Counted from the stretch's first letter, positions 1-7,206 are shown. The stretch: DNA of 11,863 bases from Desulfobacteraceae bacterium (GCA_030592105.1 JAUVKE010000049.1:1-11863); one strand, 5' to 3'. The notes: generated from the letters alone by a model not told the origin. Numbers and translations are program-made.

Positions 1-1363
1 CTCCGGCCTGCAGATTCACCGCTGATCTCGAAAAAGAACCGGATGAAGGATAACTTTTCCCCAGGGAACCTAAAATATTTGCCAGACCCTGACCAATGAG
101 TTCCTGATTTGGGTCTAAACGCTGACCTGTTTTTGCAGCCATTGCCTTGGCAATGGATATGGCTTCCATGAATCCCAATAGAGAAATAATTGCTGCATAG
201 GGTAAGAGCTGAAGAATAATGCCCATATTAATTTTTGGTACCGTAAGTGATGGTAATCCTTTTGGCACAACACCAACAACGCTCCCCCCCGATGTCATTA
301 AGAGACTATCGCCCCGCAAAAGACTATTACCGACTTTTATTCTCCATATACGCCCATCATCATTAATCCCATCAGGGATTTCGCCTTTTAAATAAAATAC
401 CGGCCCCTCTTCCTGATTACCCCCTTTAAATAAAAAGTGCCTGATCTGTTCCCGCAAGGTATGAATTTCGTGTTTTAAATCTTCAATTTTTACACTAATA
501 ATATCTGCTTTATGCTGAGCTACAAGTATGGCCATCTCATCGTGGCCAGCCTTGGCCGATTTTAAATTCTTTTGAGCATTTGACCGCTGATCACCAAGGG
601 GTTTGATTTCAGGTACCAATCTATTGAATTGGTTGATTATCTGTACTACTTCTGGTGAATTTATTTTTTTTATATTAACCCTGGTATCATGTTGAAACCC
701 GGCAAACTTTGAAATTAAAATAGTTACAACAACAGCCACAAGAACATTGGGTATTTTTGGCATAAATCGCTTAAGGAGATACATAATGGCAAAGGCAAGA
801 ACGGCCATACAAAAAGTAGGCCAGTGTGTATAATGAAAAGCAGCCTTGCATATGGCAATAATTGTTTCATAATGGTGTTCAGCCTTATCCACATATACAC
901 CAAATATTTTAGATAGTTGGGATGATGCTATAATTATTGCGGCAGCATTGGTAAAACCATTTACAACAGGATGGGAAAGAAAATTCACCACAAGCCCAAG
1001 CTTAAATACTCCCAGGCTGAACTGAAAAATTCCAACAATAAGAGCAAGCATTATTGCATACGCAATATACCCTTCACTACCTGCCGTTGCCAGGGGTTCA
1101 AGTGATGCTGCGGTCATAAGGGAAACCACAGCAACCGGTCCTGTTGCCAGCTGACGGCTGGATCCGAACAATGCAGCTATCAGGGGGGGGAGAAATGATG
1201 CATACAAGCCATAATACGGAGGCAGCCCTGCGAGCTGGGCATAAGCCATGGACTGGGGAATAAGCACAAGAGCCACTGTCAGCCCTGCGATAATATCAAT
1301 TCGAAATTTCTCAACATCATACCCTTTAAACCAGTCAAGAAACGGGAAAAAAGTATTTATCAT
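1..1363 (-). CDS. SulP-family inorganic anion (sulfate/bicarbonate-type) transporter, 3' part cut by window edge
   Basis: This is a secondary transporter of the inner membrane in the SulP/SLC26 family, which moves sulfate, bicarbonate or similar anions; the substrate cannot be read from sequence. Translation from the ATG at 1363 stays open to position 1 (about 454 codons). The N-terminus has the family signature DWFKGY, then AGLTVALVLIPQSMAYA, LPPYYGLYASFLP and GSSRQLATGPVAVVSLM. Near the window edge come GFMEAISIAKAMA, GQRLDPNQELIGQGLAN and SSGSFSRSAVN. The remaining helices and the expected C-terminal STAS domain lie outside the window. An AGGTGAT Shine-Dalgarno sequence sits about seven bases before the start. 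Odd feature: residues about 225-362 form a hydrophilic insert, probably partly coiled coil, in a loop that is normally short. The family assignment is very sure. Confidence 0.93.
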   Translation of the reverse strand, partial: MINTFFPFLDWFKGYDVEKFRIDIIAGLTVALVLIPQSMAYAQLAGLPPYYGLYASFLPPLIAALFGSSRQLATGPVAVVSLMTAASLEPLATAGSEGYIAYAIMLALIVGIFQFSLGVFKLGLVVNFLSHPVVNGFTNAAAIIIASSQLSKIFGVYVDKAEHHYETIIAICKAAFHYTHWPTFCMAVLAFAIMYLLKRFMPKIPNVLVAVVVTILISKFAGFQHDTRVNIKKINSPEVVQIINQFNRLVPEIKPLGDQRSNAQKNLKSAKAGHDEMAILVAQHKADIISVKIEDLKHEIHTLREQIRHFLFKGGNQEEGPVFYLKGEIPDGINDDGRIWRIKVGNSLLRGDSLLMTSGGSVVGVVPKGLPSLTVPKINMGIILQLLPYAAIISLLGFMEAISIAKAMAAKTGQRLDPNQELIGQGLANILGSLGKSYPSSGSFSRSAVNLQAG

Positions 1364-1620
1364 AATTAATCACCTAATTAATTTAAAAGTAATAAGCACT
1401 TAATTTTTAAAATAATAAAAAATTGTCTCTTCAGCAGCACCTGCAATTTTCAACGACTCAGATATTAAAATTTATTTAAAAAAACATTATACTCAAGCAC
1501 TTGACTTGAGCTATCTTTATAGTAGCTTTTGTTTTTAACCTTCTTGGATTGCATGGTCAAGAAAAAATATAAAATAGAATAAAAAGCTTCCTCGTATCGA
1601 TTGTTAAATTTTTCGAAACG

Positions 1621-1653
1621 TGACATTTATTATCATATATTATCATAAAGTCA
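1621..1653. promoter_or_regulatory. Candidate operator: two tandem TATTATCATA units bounded by TGAC/GTCA
   Basis: Two perfect adjacent copies of TATTATCATA occupy 1628-1637 and 1638-1647. The block is bounded by TGAC (1621-1624) and its complement GTCA (1650-1653). A ten-base period places equal faces one helical turn apart, as expected for cooperative binding of a regulator. The block lies about 80 bases before the CNT start, upstream of the candidate promoter box. The operator role is inference; AT-rich chance repetition is the alternative. Confidence 0.3.
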
Positions 1654-1703
1654 AATTAATGGTCTTTTACGAAATACAGGCCTTCATAAAAAAACAGAAC
1701 AGA

Positions 1704-1724
1704 TATAATTTAAAAAACGGGGAG
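1704..1724 (+). promoter_or_regulatory. Candidate -10 box and ribosome binding site of the CNT transporter gene
   Basis: A perfect TATAAT lies at 1704-1709, 23 bases before the ATG, and would give a very short leader. No good -35 box is seen at the right distance. GGGGAG at 1719-1724 is a strong Shine-Dalgarno sequence eight bases before the ATG at 1733 and fixes that start. The ribosome site is more certain than the promoter. Confidence 0.4.
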
Positions 1725-1732
1725 CTCCAAGT

Positions 1733-2974
1733 ATGATTCTTCAAAGTGTAACAGGCCTTCTCTTTTTCATACTGGCGGCATGGTGCCTGAGTGAAAATCG
1801 AAAAGGCTTTCCTGTAAAAATAGTTATAACCGGCATGATTCTTCAGCTTATCGTGGGAGCTGTAATGTTAAAGGCCCCCATGTTCAGAAATATTTTCATA
1901 TCTTTAAATTATATTTTCCTTTCCCTGGAAGAATCGACCATGGCAGGTACTTCCCTGGTTTTCGGCTATCTTGGCGGTGCCCCCCTACCCTTTGATGAAA
2001 AAATTCCCGGCTCTGCCTTTGTTCTGGCTTTTAGATCATTTCCCATAGTTCTTGTAATGAGCGCATTATCCGCTCTCCTGTTTTACTGGAAAATTCTTCC
2101 CTATATTGTAAAATCGTTTTCAAAAATTTTACAAAAAACCATGGGGATAGGCGGAGCAGAAGGGGTGGGAATAGGAGCAAACATGTTTATGGGAATGGTC
2201 GAAGCCCCCCTTTTGATTCGCCCCTATCTTGAAAAAATTACAAAAAGTGAGCTGTTTACAATCATGACTTGCGGAATGGCTACAATCGCTGGAACTGTCA
2301 TGGTTCTTTATGCGACCATTCTCGACAAAATTATCCCAAACATAATTGGGCATATTCTCACAGCATCAATTATCAGTCTCCCTGCGGCCATAGTTGTTTC
2401 TAAAATAATGATACCCGAAACAGACAAACCGACTTCAGGCGATATATCCTCTGCAAATATGAATTCGAGTTCAATGGATGCTATCACCAAAGGGACGATT
2501 CAAGGTATCGATCTTCTCATAAATATAATAGCCATGCTCATAGTACTTGTTGCAATTGTACATTTTGTGAATATGATGTTCAGTATACTTCCTGATATCA
2601 GCGGAAAACCCATAAGCCTCCAGAGTATTCTGGGAGTCTTAATGGCTCCTGTTGCCTGGCTTATGGGAATACCCTGGAGTGAATCCCTGACTGCCGGTTC
2701 CCTTTTAGGTACAAAAACAATTCTTAACGAATTTATAGCCTTTATTGAGCTTAGCAATTTATCCACTGGACAACTGGGTGATAAAAGCCTTATAATAATA
2801 ACTTATGCATTATGCGGTTTTGCCAACCCAGGGAGTCTCGGAATAATGATCGGAGGCATGGGAGCCATGGCTCCCAACAGACGTAATGAGATCATATCAC
2901 TCGGCATCCGATCAATTATAGCAGGAACAATTTCGACCTGCATGACAGGCGCTGTAGTGGGAATTCTCTATTAA
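1733..2974 (+). CDS. Concentrative nucleoside transporter (CNT/NupC family)
   Basis: This is an inner-membrane, ion-coupled nucleoside importer of the CNT family, 413 aa, the usual bacterial length. The order is: N-terminal helices with the SENRKGFP-type motif (about 1-80), a gate domain, then the core with two re-entrant hairpins. Core motifs include EAPLLIRPYL (158-166), SELFTIMTCGMATIAG (172-187), GTKTILNEFIAF (326-337) and YALCGFANPGSLGI (358-371). By alignment from memory to Vibrio cholerae CNT, ribose-contact residues are kept as Glu333, Phe363, Asn365 and Ser368. The nucleobase-contact triplet Gln-Thr-Glu is Met155-Val156-Glu157 here, so base preference may differ. It stands alone behind its own promoter region, 369 bp from the divergent SulP gene. 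The family is sure; the substrate is not. Confidence 0.93.
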   Translation: MILQSVTGLLFFILAAWCLSENRKGFPVKIVITGMILQLIVGAVMLKAPMFRNIFISLNYIFLSLEESTMAGTSLVFGYLGGAPLPFDEKIPGSAFVLAFRSFPIVLVMSALSALLFYWKILPYIVKSFSKILQKTMGIGGAEGVGIGANMFMGMVEAPLLIRPYLEKITKSELFTIMTCGMATIAGTVMVLYATILDKIIPNIIGHILTASIISLPAAIVVSKIMIPETDKPTSGDISSANMNSSSMDAITKGTIQGIDLLINIIAMLIVLVAIVHFVNMMFSILPDISGKPISLQSILGVLMAPVAWLMGIPWSESLTAGSLLGTKTILNEFIAFIELSNLSTGQLGDKSLIIITYALCGFANPGSLGIMIGGMGAMAPNRRNEIISLGIRSIIAGTISTCMTGAVVGILY

Positions 2975-3148
2975 TAGAAGCCAGCAGCTTAAAAAATTAT
3001 AATTATTCAGTTATTTAATATGTGTAGCTTCAGATATGTAATCAGCATAGCTGAATACTTACAAAAACGATTAAACTCCCCCGCGCGCAAAATTCTAATC
3101 GGACACTACCGCAAAAATTTATCAGATATCAAAAAAAAGATTATTTTT

Positions 3149-3661
3149 ATGGAAAAAGACCCACAATACTGGATAAACCGGCTCGGTCTTAAAAAGCATC
3201 CTGAAGGCGGTTATTTTAAGGAGACATACCGCTGTGATGAAACTGTATGCATAAATGCTTTGCCAAAAAGATTTGTTGAAAAAAAAGCCTTTTCCACAGC
3301 TATATATTTTCTTTTAAAAGGAGAGCAGACATCATATTTCCACAGACTAAAAGCCGATGAACTGTGGCATTTTTACCATGGCAGCTCTTTAACCTTGCAT
3401 ATAATAGATCACCATGGGGATTATAATAAAATGCAACTTGGCAGCAATTTTGAAAATGGTGAAACTTTTCAGAGGATCGTTAAAAATGGTGCCTGGTTCG
3501 GAGCAACGGTTGATGACCATACATCCTATTCTTTGACAGGATGCACAGTTGCACCAGGGTTTGGATTTAACGATTTTGAGCTGGCAAACAGAGACCAGAT
3601 GCTTAAAATGTATCCTGAACATGCTTTAATAATAAAAAAACTAACTCTCCCATTTTTGTAA
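3149..3661 (+). CDS. Cupin_5 / DUF985 family protein
   Basis: This 170-aa protein belongs to the cupin superfamily branch DUF985 (yeast YML079w-like), a compact beta-barrel of unsettled biochemical role. Seen in order: KKHPEGGYFKETYR (15-28), the core STAIYFLLKGEQTSYFHRL (49-67), ADELWHFYHG (69-78), then NGAWFGATV (113-121), GCTVAPGFGFNDFELA (131-146) and a C-terminal PEHALIIKKLT. His65, Glu71 and His74 could be pocket or metal ligands. I chose the ATG at 3149 because the family begins close to this point and the length then matches. An upstream ATG at 3020 would add 43 residues unlike the family. The Shine-Dalgarno sequence is weak for both. The next gene begins three bases after the stop, suggesting coupled translation. 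Confidence 0.88.
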   Translation: MEKDPQYWINRLGLKKHPEGGYFKETYRCDETVCINALPKRFVEKKAFSTAIYFLLKGEQTSYFHRLKADELWHFYHGSSLTLHIIDHHGDYNKMQLGSNFENGETFQRIVKNGAWFGATVDDHTSYSLTGCTVAPGFGFNDFELANRDQMLKMYPEHALIIKKLTLPFL

Positions 3662-3664
3662 AAT

Positions 3665-4180
3665 ATGAAAAAAACAAAGATTGAACAAGCAGGAGAAGAC
3701 CTGTTTAATTTTGCCATTGACCGTAGTGATACAAAGACACTTATGGCGCACCTGCACAAAGAGGCTAATATAAACCGAACCAAAGTTGAATATGAACTTC
3801 AGATATTAAGAATTGTCAGCATTGGATGGGGCATATCATATTATCTTGAAAACGCCGCGTATAAAAATGATCTTGTGCAGCTCTATTGGATAGCAATTCA
3901 TGAGTTCTCGCAAGATATTTCCTCAACCTCCGGCCTTTTGATTGGTAAGGATATTAATTATTTTCAAATTTTAAAAGATCGCCTCGACACCTATTTAAAA
4001 ACATTGCATAAAAGCAAAAAAATACCGGAGCCGGTTATGGTTATAGGTCCAAAATTTGCCGAAATTTGCGGCAATGGGGATGACGTATTTACTATAATGA
4101 CAGGCTCAAGAATGTTCACAGCGGCACTTGACGGTGTTAGAGAATACCTCAAAGCTATAGCCACAACCACCTGTAATTAG
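3665..4180 (+). CDS. Hypothetical protein, 171 aa, family not recognised
   Basis: I do not recognise this protein. It is 171 residues, soluble in appearance, mostly charged amphipathic helix, with no signal peptide and no clear membrane segment. A hydrophobic stretch around ILRIVSIGWGISYYLE (residues about 48-63) and a glycine-containing stretch VMVIGPKFAEICGNGDD (124-140) stand out. No cysteine-pair or nucleotide-binding motif is evident. It begins only three bases after the Cupin_5 stop codon without a good Shine-Dalgarno sequence, so it is probably translated by coupling. It ends in TAG, 25 bases before the next gene. Codon use resembles its neighbours and the tight packing supports a real gene in an operon with them. 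Confidence 0.75.
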   Translation: MKKTKIEQAGEDLFNFAIDRSDTKTLMAHLHKEANINRTKVEYELQILRIVSIGWGISYYLENAAYKNDLVQLYWIAIHEFSQDISSTSGLLIGKDINYFQILKDRLDTYLKTLHKSKKIPEPVMVIGPKFAEICGNGDDVFTIMTGSRMFTAALDGVREYLKAIATTTCN

Positions 4181-4205
4181 GAAGAGAACCTGTAAAGGAC
4201 AAATT

Positions 4206-4826
4206 GTGGCAGAATTTAAAACACACCTCACAGGGGGTATGGTTACAGGCATCTCCATTGCTCTGGCGGGAAGTCTGTTCCTGAAATTAAATGCTGTCCA
4301 GACCTGTGCCGTCTTTCTCATGGGTTTAACTGGAGGAATTCTGCCGGATCTTGACAGCGATTCAGGTAAACCCCTGGCCATTTTGTGCAGCCAGTTATCT
4401 GTGCTCATACCGGCTTTACTGGTTGACAGAATTATCAGGGATGTAAATAATTCACCGGAATTTTTGATCAGCTATTTTGTACTGTCATATTTTTTTATTA
4501 ATAATATTATATGTGAGATCATAAAAAGAATAACAAAACACAGGGGAATAATGCACAGCATCCCCTTTGCTTTCCTCTGCGGAGGAGCCGCTTACCATCT
4601 GTTTGTGCCATCTGGCCGACACATGGCAATTACAGCAGGCGTGGCATTATTCAGCGGCTGCATAGTCCACCTGGTGCTTGATGAGCTCGATTCACTGACC
4701 ATTAAATTTGGAATCATTCCTGTAATAAAAAATTCATGTGGTACAGCATTAAAATTTCGATCCGGCTCAGGATTGGCAACAGCATTTATTTACATTATAA
4801 CAATCTTTTTATTTATTAAAATGTAA
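4206..4826 (+). CDS. YdjM-like (DUF457) inner-membrane metal-dependent hydrolase-like protein
   Basis: This 206-aa membrane protein belongs to the DUF457/YdjM family (E. coli YdjM is LexA-regulated; the catalytic role remains putative). The polar motifs expected for metal binding are present: His7 in FKTHLTGG, GGILPDLDSD (43-52), HRGIMHS (112-118) and HLVLDELDS (155-163). They are set between hydrophobic segments near 14-50, 62-75, 86-105, 120-132, 140-158 and 190-205. The start is a GTG, supported by AAAGGA at 4194-4199, six bases upstream. It is the last gene of the compact Cupin_5/hypothetical/YdjM run. A dispersed repeat begins nine bases after its TAA stop. Function beyond the family name is not known. 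Confidence 0.85.
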   Translation: MAEFKTHLTGGMVTGISIALAGSLFLKLNAVQTCAVFLMGLTGGILPDLDSDSGKPLAILCSQLSVLIPALLVDRIIRDVNNSPEFLISYFVLSYFFINNIICEIIKRITKHRGIMHSIPFAFLCGGAAYHLFVPSGRHMAITAGVALFSGCIVHLVLDELDSLTIKFGIIPVIKNSCGTALKFRSGSGLATAFIYIITIFLFIKM

Positions 4827-4834
4827 CTATTCAG

Positions 4835-5075
4835 CTAAAGCGGCAAAGCCGCAGTTATCAGTTGTCAGCGCTGGAGGTTATTTTGAAATTTAAGGATTTG
4901 TAAGTATGGAAGAGATCTTCACGATTATGTGCAGATTTGTATAAACATTTTTTTGCCAGGTTTCTGCAATATTCTAAAGGAAGATAAATTAATATCGATA
5001 TGCTTTTACTGACAACCGACAACTGATAAACGACTTTCTTGTTTTTTGTAACAGAAAACCAGGAGTAAGGTACTA
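4835..5075 (+). repeat. Dispersed repeat R1, copy 1 (about 241 bp)
   Basis: The element matches, in opposite orientation, 11586-11815. Shared blocks include the small palindrome GCGGCAAAGCCGC at the left end, GTCAGC-type heptamers (TGACAAC on the other strand), CTGGAGGTTA, TTTTGCCAGGTTTC, GATATGCTTTTACTGACAAC, and the right end CTTTCTTGTTTTTTGT followed by AGAAAACCAGGAGTAAGG. The block between CTGGAGGTTA and TTTTGCCAGG is longer and unrelated in this copy. An internal 12-bp inverted repeat (TTATCAGTTGTC / GACAACTGATAA) suggests a hairpin. It carries no ORF of note. Confidence 0.85.
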
Positions 5076-5125
5076 ATATATACGGCAGCAGGTATAATCA
5101 TAAGAGGTCGTAAAGAAAGAAAATT

Positions 5126-5164
5126 CGGAAAGTTTAATTGTTTTTGCAGCATGCGAATAAATTT
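5126..5164 (+). repeat. 39-bp direct repeat R2, copy 1
   Basis: These 39 bases recur at 6235-6273 with one mismatch (G at 5140 against A). The shared segment includes CGGAAAGTTTAATT and TTTTTGCAGCATGCGAATAA. The two copies lie on either side of the DUF445 gene. No hairpin or coding sense was seen beyond the short palindrome GCATGC. Confidence 0.85.
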
Positions 5165-5240
5165 CTTGAATTTCTAAGTTTGCTCCGCCAAAATTGCGCA
5201 AAATACCCTCAACTCATCAAAAAATTACAGTTTTATAATC

Positions 5241-5269
5241 TTGACTTTTCCCATGATTGATCTTATCCT
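5241..5269 (+). promoter_or_regulatory. Candidate sigma-70-type promoter of the DUF445 gene
   Basis: TTGACT at 5241-5246 and TATCCT at 5264-5269 are separated by 17 bases, the optimal spacing. Transcription would start near 5276, leaving a leader of about 66 bases before the ATG at 5342. A second TATAAT-like GATAAT at 5275-5280 is too far from the -35 box. The sequence fit is moderate and unproven. Confidence 0.45.
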
Positions 5270-5341
5270 TATTGGATAATATCTGGAGCAAATTATTTTT
5301 TACAATGACATTTGACATCCACAATTAAACCAAGAGAAAAT

Positions 5342-6061
5342 ATGGAAAATACTATCTTTAAAATGAATAAAAGTTTGGCAACAAACCTGTTATCATTGGG
5401 TTGTGTAATTATTGGCGCACTTCTTTCCAACCATATAATTTTAAGCACAGGTTTATTCGCTCTGTCCGGCGCAATAACTAACTGGCTGGCAATTCATATG
5501 CTGTTTGAAAAAGTACCTGGTTTATACGGTACCGGTGTAATACCGGCAAGATTTGAAGATTTTAAAACCGGGATCCACAATCTTGTTATGGGACAATTCT
5601 TTTCCCATGAAAATATGGAACGGTTTTTCAAGCAGGCAGAGCATGAAAAGATTAACCTTGCCCCGATGATAGATAAAATAGATTTTGATCCTTCTTTTGA
5701 TACAATTCTCACAGTTGTTATGAGCTCGTCTTTTGCTCCCATGATCAGCATGATCGGAGGCTCTGAGGCTTTAATGCCGATGAAGGAACCTTTTGTAATT
5801 AAAATCAAGGAGACTCTCCTTGATATCGCAAACAGTGACGCCACCCAAAAAAACATCCGCACCTTTCTTAAAGAATCGGCTGACACTGCTGAAACCATCA
5901 ATAAAATTGAGGCAATTGTAAAAAACCGGCTTGATGAACTGACCCCCCTGATGGTTAAAGATATAATTCAGGAGATGATAAGAAAACATCTGGGATGGCT
6001 TGTGGTATGGGGTGGTGTGTTTGGAGGTATAATCGGATTTATAGTATCTTTTGTAAATTAG
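5342..6061 (+). CDS. DUF445 family membrane protein (short form)
   Basis: This 239-aa protein belongs to the DUF445 family, membrane-anchored proteins of unknown function. The hallmark segment near the N-terminus is ALSGAITNWLAIHMLFE (40-56), followed by GLYGTGVIPARFEDF (60-74). Hydrophobic helices lie at about 11-53 and at the extreme C-terminus (about 219-237, with WLVVWGGVFGGIIGF). The middle is hydrophilic and helical and would lie on one side of the membrane. I chose the ATG at 5342 because AAGAGA lies just upstream; an in-frame TTG at 5312 would add ten residues. The gene is isolated, with its own candidate promoter and repeats on both sides. Its TAG stop is part of a copy of the R1 end sequence, so the exact C-terminus may derive from repeat insertion. 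Confidence 0.82.
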   Translation: MENTIFKMNKSLATNLLSLGCVIIGALLSNHIILSTGLFALSGAITNWLAIHMLFEKVPGLYGTGVIPARFEDFKTGIHNLVMGQFFSHENMERFFKQAEHEKINLAPMIDKIDFDPSFDTILTVVMSSSFAPMISMIGGSEALMPMKEPFVIKIKETLLDIANSDATQKNIRTFLKESADTAETINKIEAIVKNRLDELTPLMVKDIIQEMIRKHLGWLVVWGGVFGGIIGFIVSFVN

Positions 6062-6074
6062 TACCTTACTCCTG
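6059..6074 (-). repeat. R1 terminal 16-mer, solitary copy overlapping the DUF445 stop codon
   Basis: TAGTACCTTACTCCTG at this site is identical to the outer 16 bases of R1 at 11586-11601 and is the complement of 5060-5075. No further R1 blocks follow it. Its first three bases are the stop codon of the DUF445 gene. Confidence 0.8.
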
Positions 6075-6142
6075 AAAGGGTGCAATACAAAAAAGTGGCT
6101 AGTGAGTAATGAGAAATAATCATGAAATTTCTCCCAGCTCGT

Positions 6143-6167
6143 CGTTCCCAGGCAGAGCCTGGGAACG
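6143..6167. repeat. REP-like palindrome
   Basis: CGTTCCCAGGC and GCCTGGGAACG form an 11-bp perfect stem around an AGA loop. Palindromes of the GTTCCCA...TGGGAAC type are widespread short interspersed repeats in Proteobacteria and relatives, probably moved by RAYT-type transposases in some genomes (recalled family knowledge). A run of A, not T, follows on the plus strand, so it does not look like an intrinsic terminator in either direction. Confidence 0.7.
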
Positions 6168-6234
6168 AAAAAAAAACCCGCCTTAATAAATAGTTTTCAT
6201 TCGGGTACAAACTAAGGCATTAACGGGTCGGAAA

Positions 6235-6273
6235 CGGAAAGTTTAATTATTTTTGCAGCATGCGAATAAATTT
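6235..6273 (+). repeat. 39-bp direct repeat R2, copy 2
   Basis: This is the second copy of the segment at 5126-5164, with 38 of 39 bases identical and in the same orientation. It lies between the DUF445 gene and the 3' end of the minus-strand metallo-beta-lactamase gene. Confidence 0.85.
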
Positions 6274-6319
6274 GTTCAATAAGCTAAAAACAATAAAACT
6301 TCCCTGCACTACTAAATCT

Positions 6320-7162
6320 TTATAAACTAATTTTGGTGTCAATTACTATTTTCCCCTTGCTTTCCTTAAGATACGCACCTGTAATTTCAGGATCATGTTC
6401 AAAAAAGAATATCCAGTTTTTTTTAACGGCCTCTTTTAAAAATTTCTCCTTCTCTTCCATAATGGTCACCGGATAAAGATCGTATCCCATATTCCAGGGA
6501 ACAGGGAGATGGGCGGATGTTGGGAAAAGATCGGCACAAAAAAAGAGAGATTCAGTATCCCCTTTTATTAAAAGATGCTGCTGTCCAGGAGTGTGCCCGT
6601 TTGTTACGAAAACATCTATCCCGGGAAACAGCTTCTCAGGCCCATTAACCAATCTTAATACTTTTAATGTTTCCAGTGGAAGAAAATCATCCTGACAATA
6701 ACCTGATTTATCTCTGACATTCGGATTTTTTGCAGCCTCCCACTGATCTTTTTGAATGTAATATACAGCATTGGGAAATGTCGGCACAACCTTGCCGTCT
6801 TTTAAAGAGGTGGCCCCGCCAGTATGATCGGAATGGAGATGGGTAATAAAAACATCGGTAATATCATTGACAGTCAGCCCGAATTTTGAAAGCTTTTTAT
6901 CAAAATCAATAATTCCTCTTTCGATTCCGTATATTTTTTTTTCTTTTTCAGACAGTTTATTTCCATACCCGGTATCCACGAGAATATTTCTGCCTGTCCC
7001 ATGAATCAGCAGAGAATTTAATGTCATGGAAATGCGGTTGCTGGAATCTGCAGGAGACTTGCTGCTCCACAAAATTTTTGGCACAACTCCAAACATGGCA
7101 CCCCCATCCCCTCTGAATCGATCCAGAAGTATGGAAGAACATTCGTAATCTCCAAACCTCAT
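6320..7162 (-). CDS. Metallo-beta-lactamase-fold hydrolase
   Basis: This 280-aa soluble protein has the MBL fold. The zinc ligands are all visible: THLHSDHTGG gives His108, His110, Asp112 and His113; NGHTPGQ gives His190; FFCADLFPTSAHL gives Asp211; and FFFEHDPE gives His256. The N-terminal half has NILVDTGYGNKL (59-70), typical of the family. The pattern fits the broad group of binuclear-zinc lactonases and thioesterase-like hydrolases (N-acyl homoserine lactonase or quorum-quenching-like annotations are common), but the substrate cannot be assigned. The start ATG at 7162 has GGGGTGAT five bases upstream. No signal peptide is seen. The gene follows topA on the same strand, but a MITE-like element lies between them, 45 bases before this start, so co-transcription is uncertain. 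Confidence 0.88.
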   Translation of the reverse strand: MRFGDYECSSILLDRFRGDGGAMFGVVPKILWSSKSPADSSNRISMTLNSLLIHGTGRNILVDTGYGNKLSEKEKKIYGIERGIIDFDKKLSKFGLTVNDITDVFITHLHSDHTGGATSLKDGKVVPTFPNAVYYIQKDQWEAAKNPNVRDKSGYCQDDFLPLETLKVLRLVNGPEKLFPGIDVFVTNGHTPGQQHLLIKGDTESLFFCADLFPTSAHLPVPWNMGYDLYPVTIMEEKEKFLKEAVKKNWIFFFEHDPEITGAYLKESKGKIVIDTKISL

Positions 7163-7206
7163 TTATATCACCCCAAATTAAAATTTTATGTAACTGTTCA
7201 TACATA

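Larger units (their letters stand above)
1364..1732. other. Divergent intergenic region between the SulP and CNT transporter genes
   Basis: This very AT-rich gap separates two divergently transcribed transporter genes and should hold both promoters. No ORF of convincing size or RNA gene was seen. It contains a small inverted repeat (CTCAAG at 1492-1497 and CTTGAG at 1505-1510), a tandem 10-bp repeat at 1628-1647, and a TATAAT box close to the CNT start. I could not fix a promoter for the SulP gene. Confidence 0.5.

Noticed and set aside
1492..1523. Promoter TTGACT (1501-1506) with TATAGT (1518-1523) and the overlapping CTCAAG/CTTGAG inverted repeat
   Set aside because: The spacing is only 11 bases, far from the usual 16-18, and the short inverted repeat could be chance in this AT-rich gap.
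3020..3148. N-terminal extension of the Cupin_5 frame from the ATG at 3020
   Set aside because: The 43 added residues do not resemble the family, the family length fits the ATG at 3149, and no Shine-Dalgarno sequence precedes 3020.
4178..4195. Readthrough of the TAG ending the 171-aa hypothetical protein
   Set aside because: The next in-frame stop (TAA) comes after only four codons and nothing conserved would be gained, so TAG acts here as an ordinary stop.
6143..6175. Intrinsic terminator for the DUF445 or MBL-fold gene
   Set aside because: The hairpin is followed by A on the plus strand; on the minus strand the T run precedes the hairpin, so neither direction gives a stem plus U tract.
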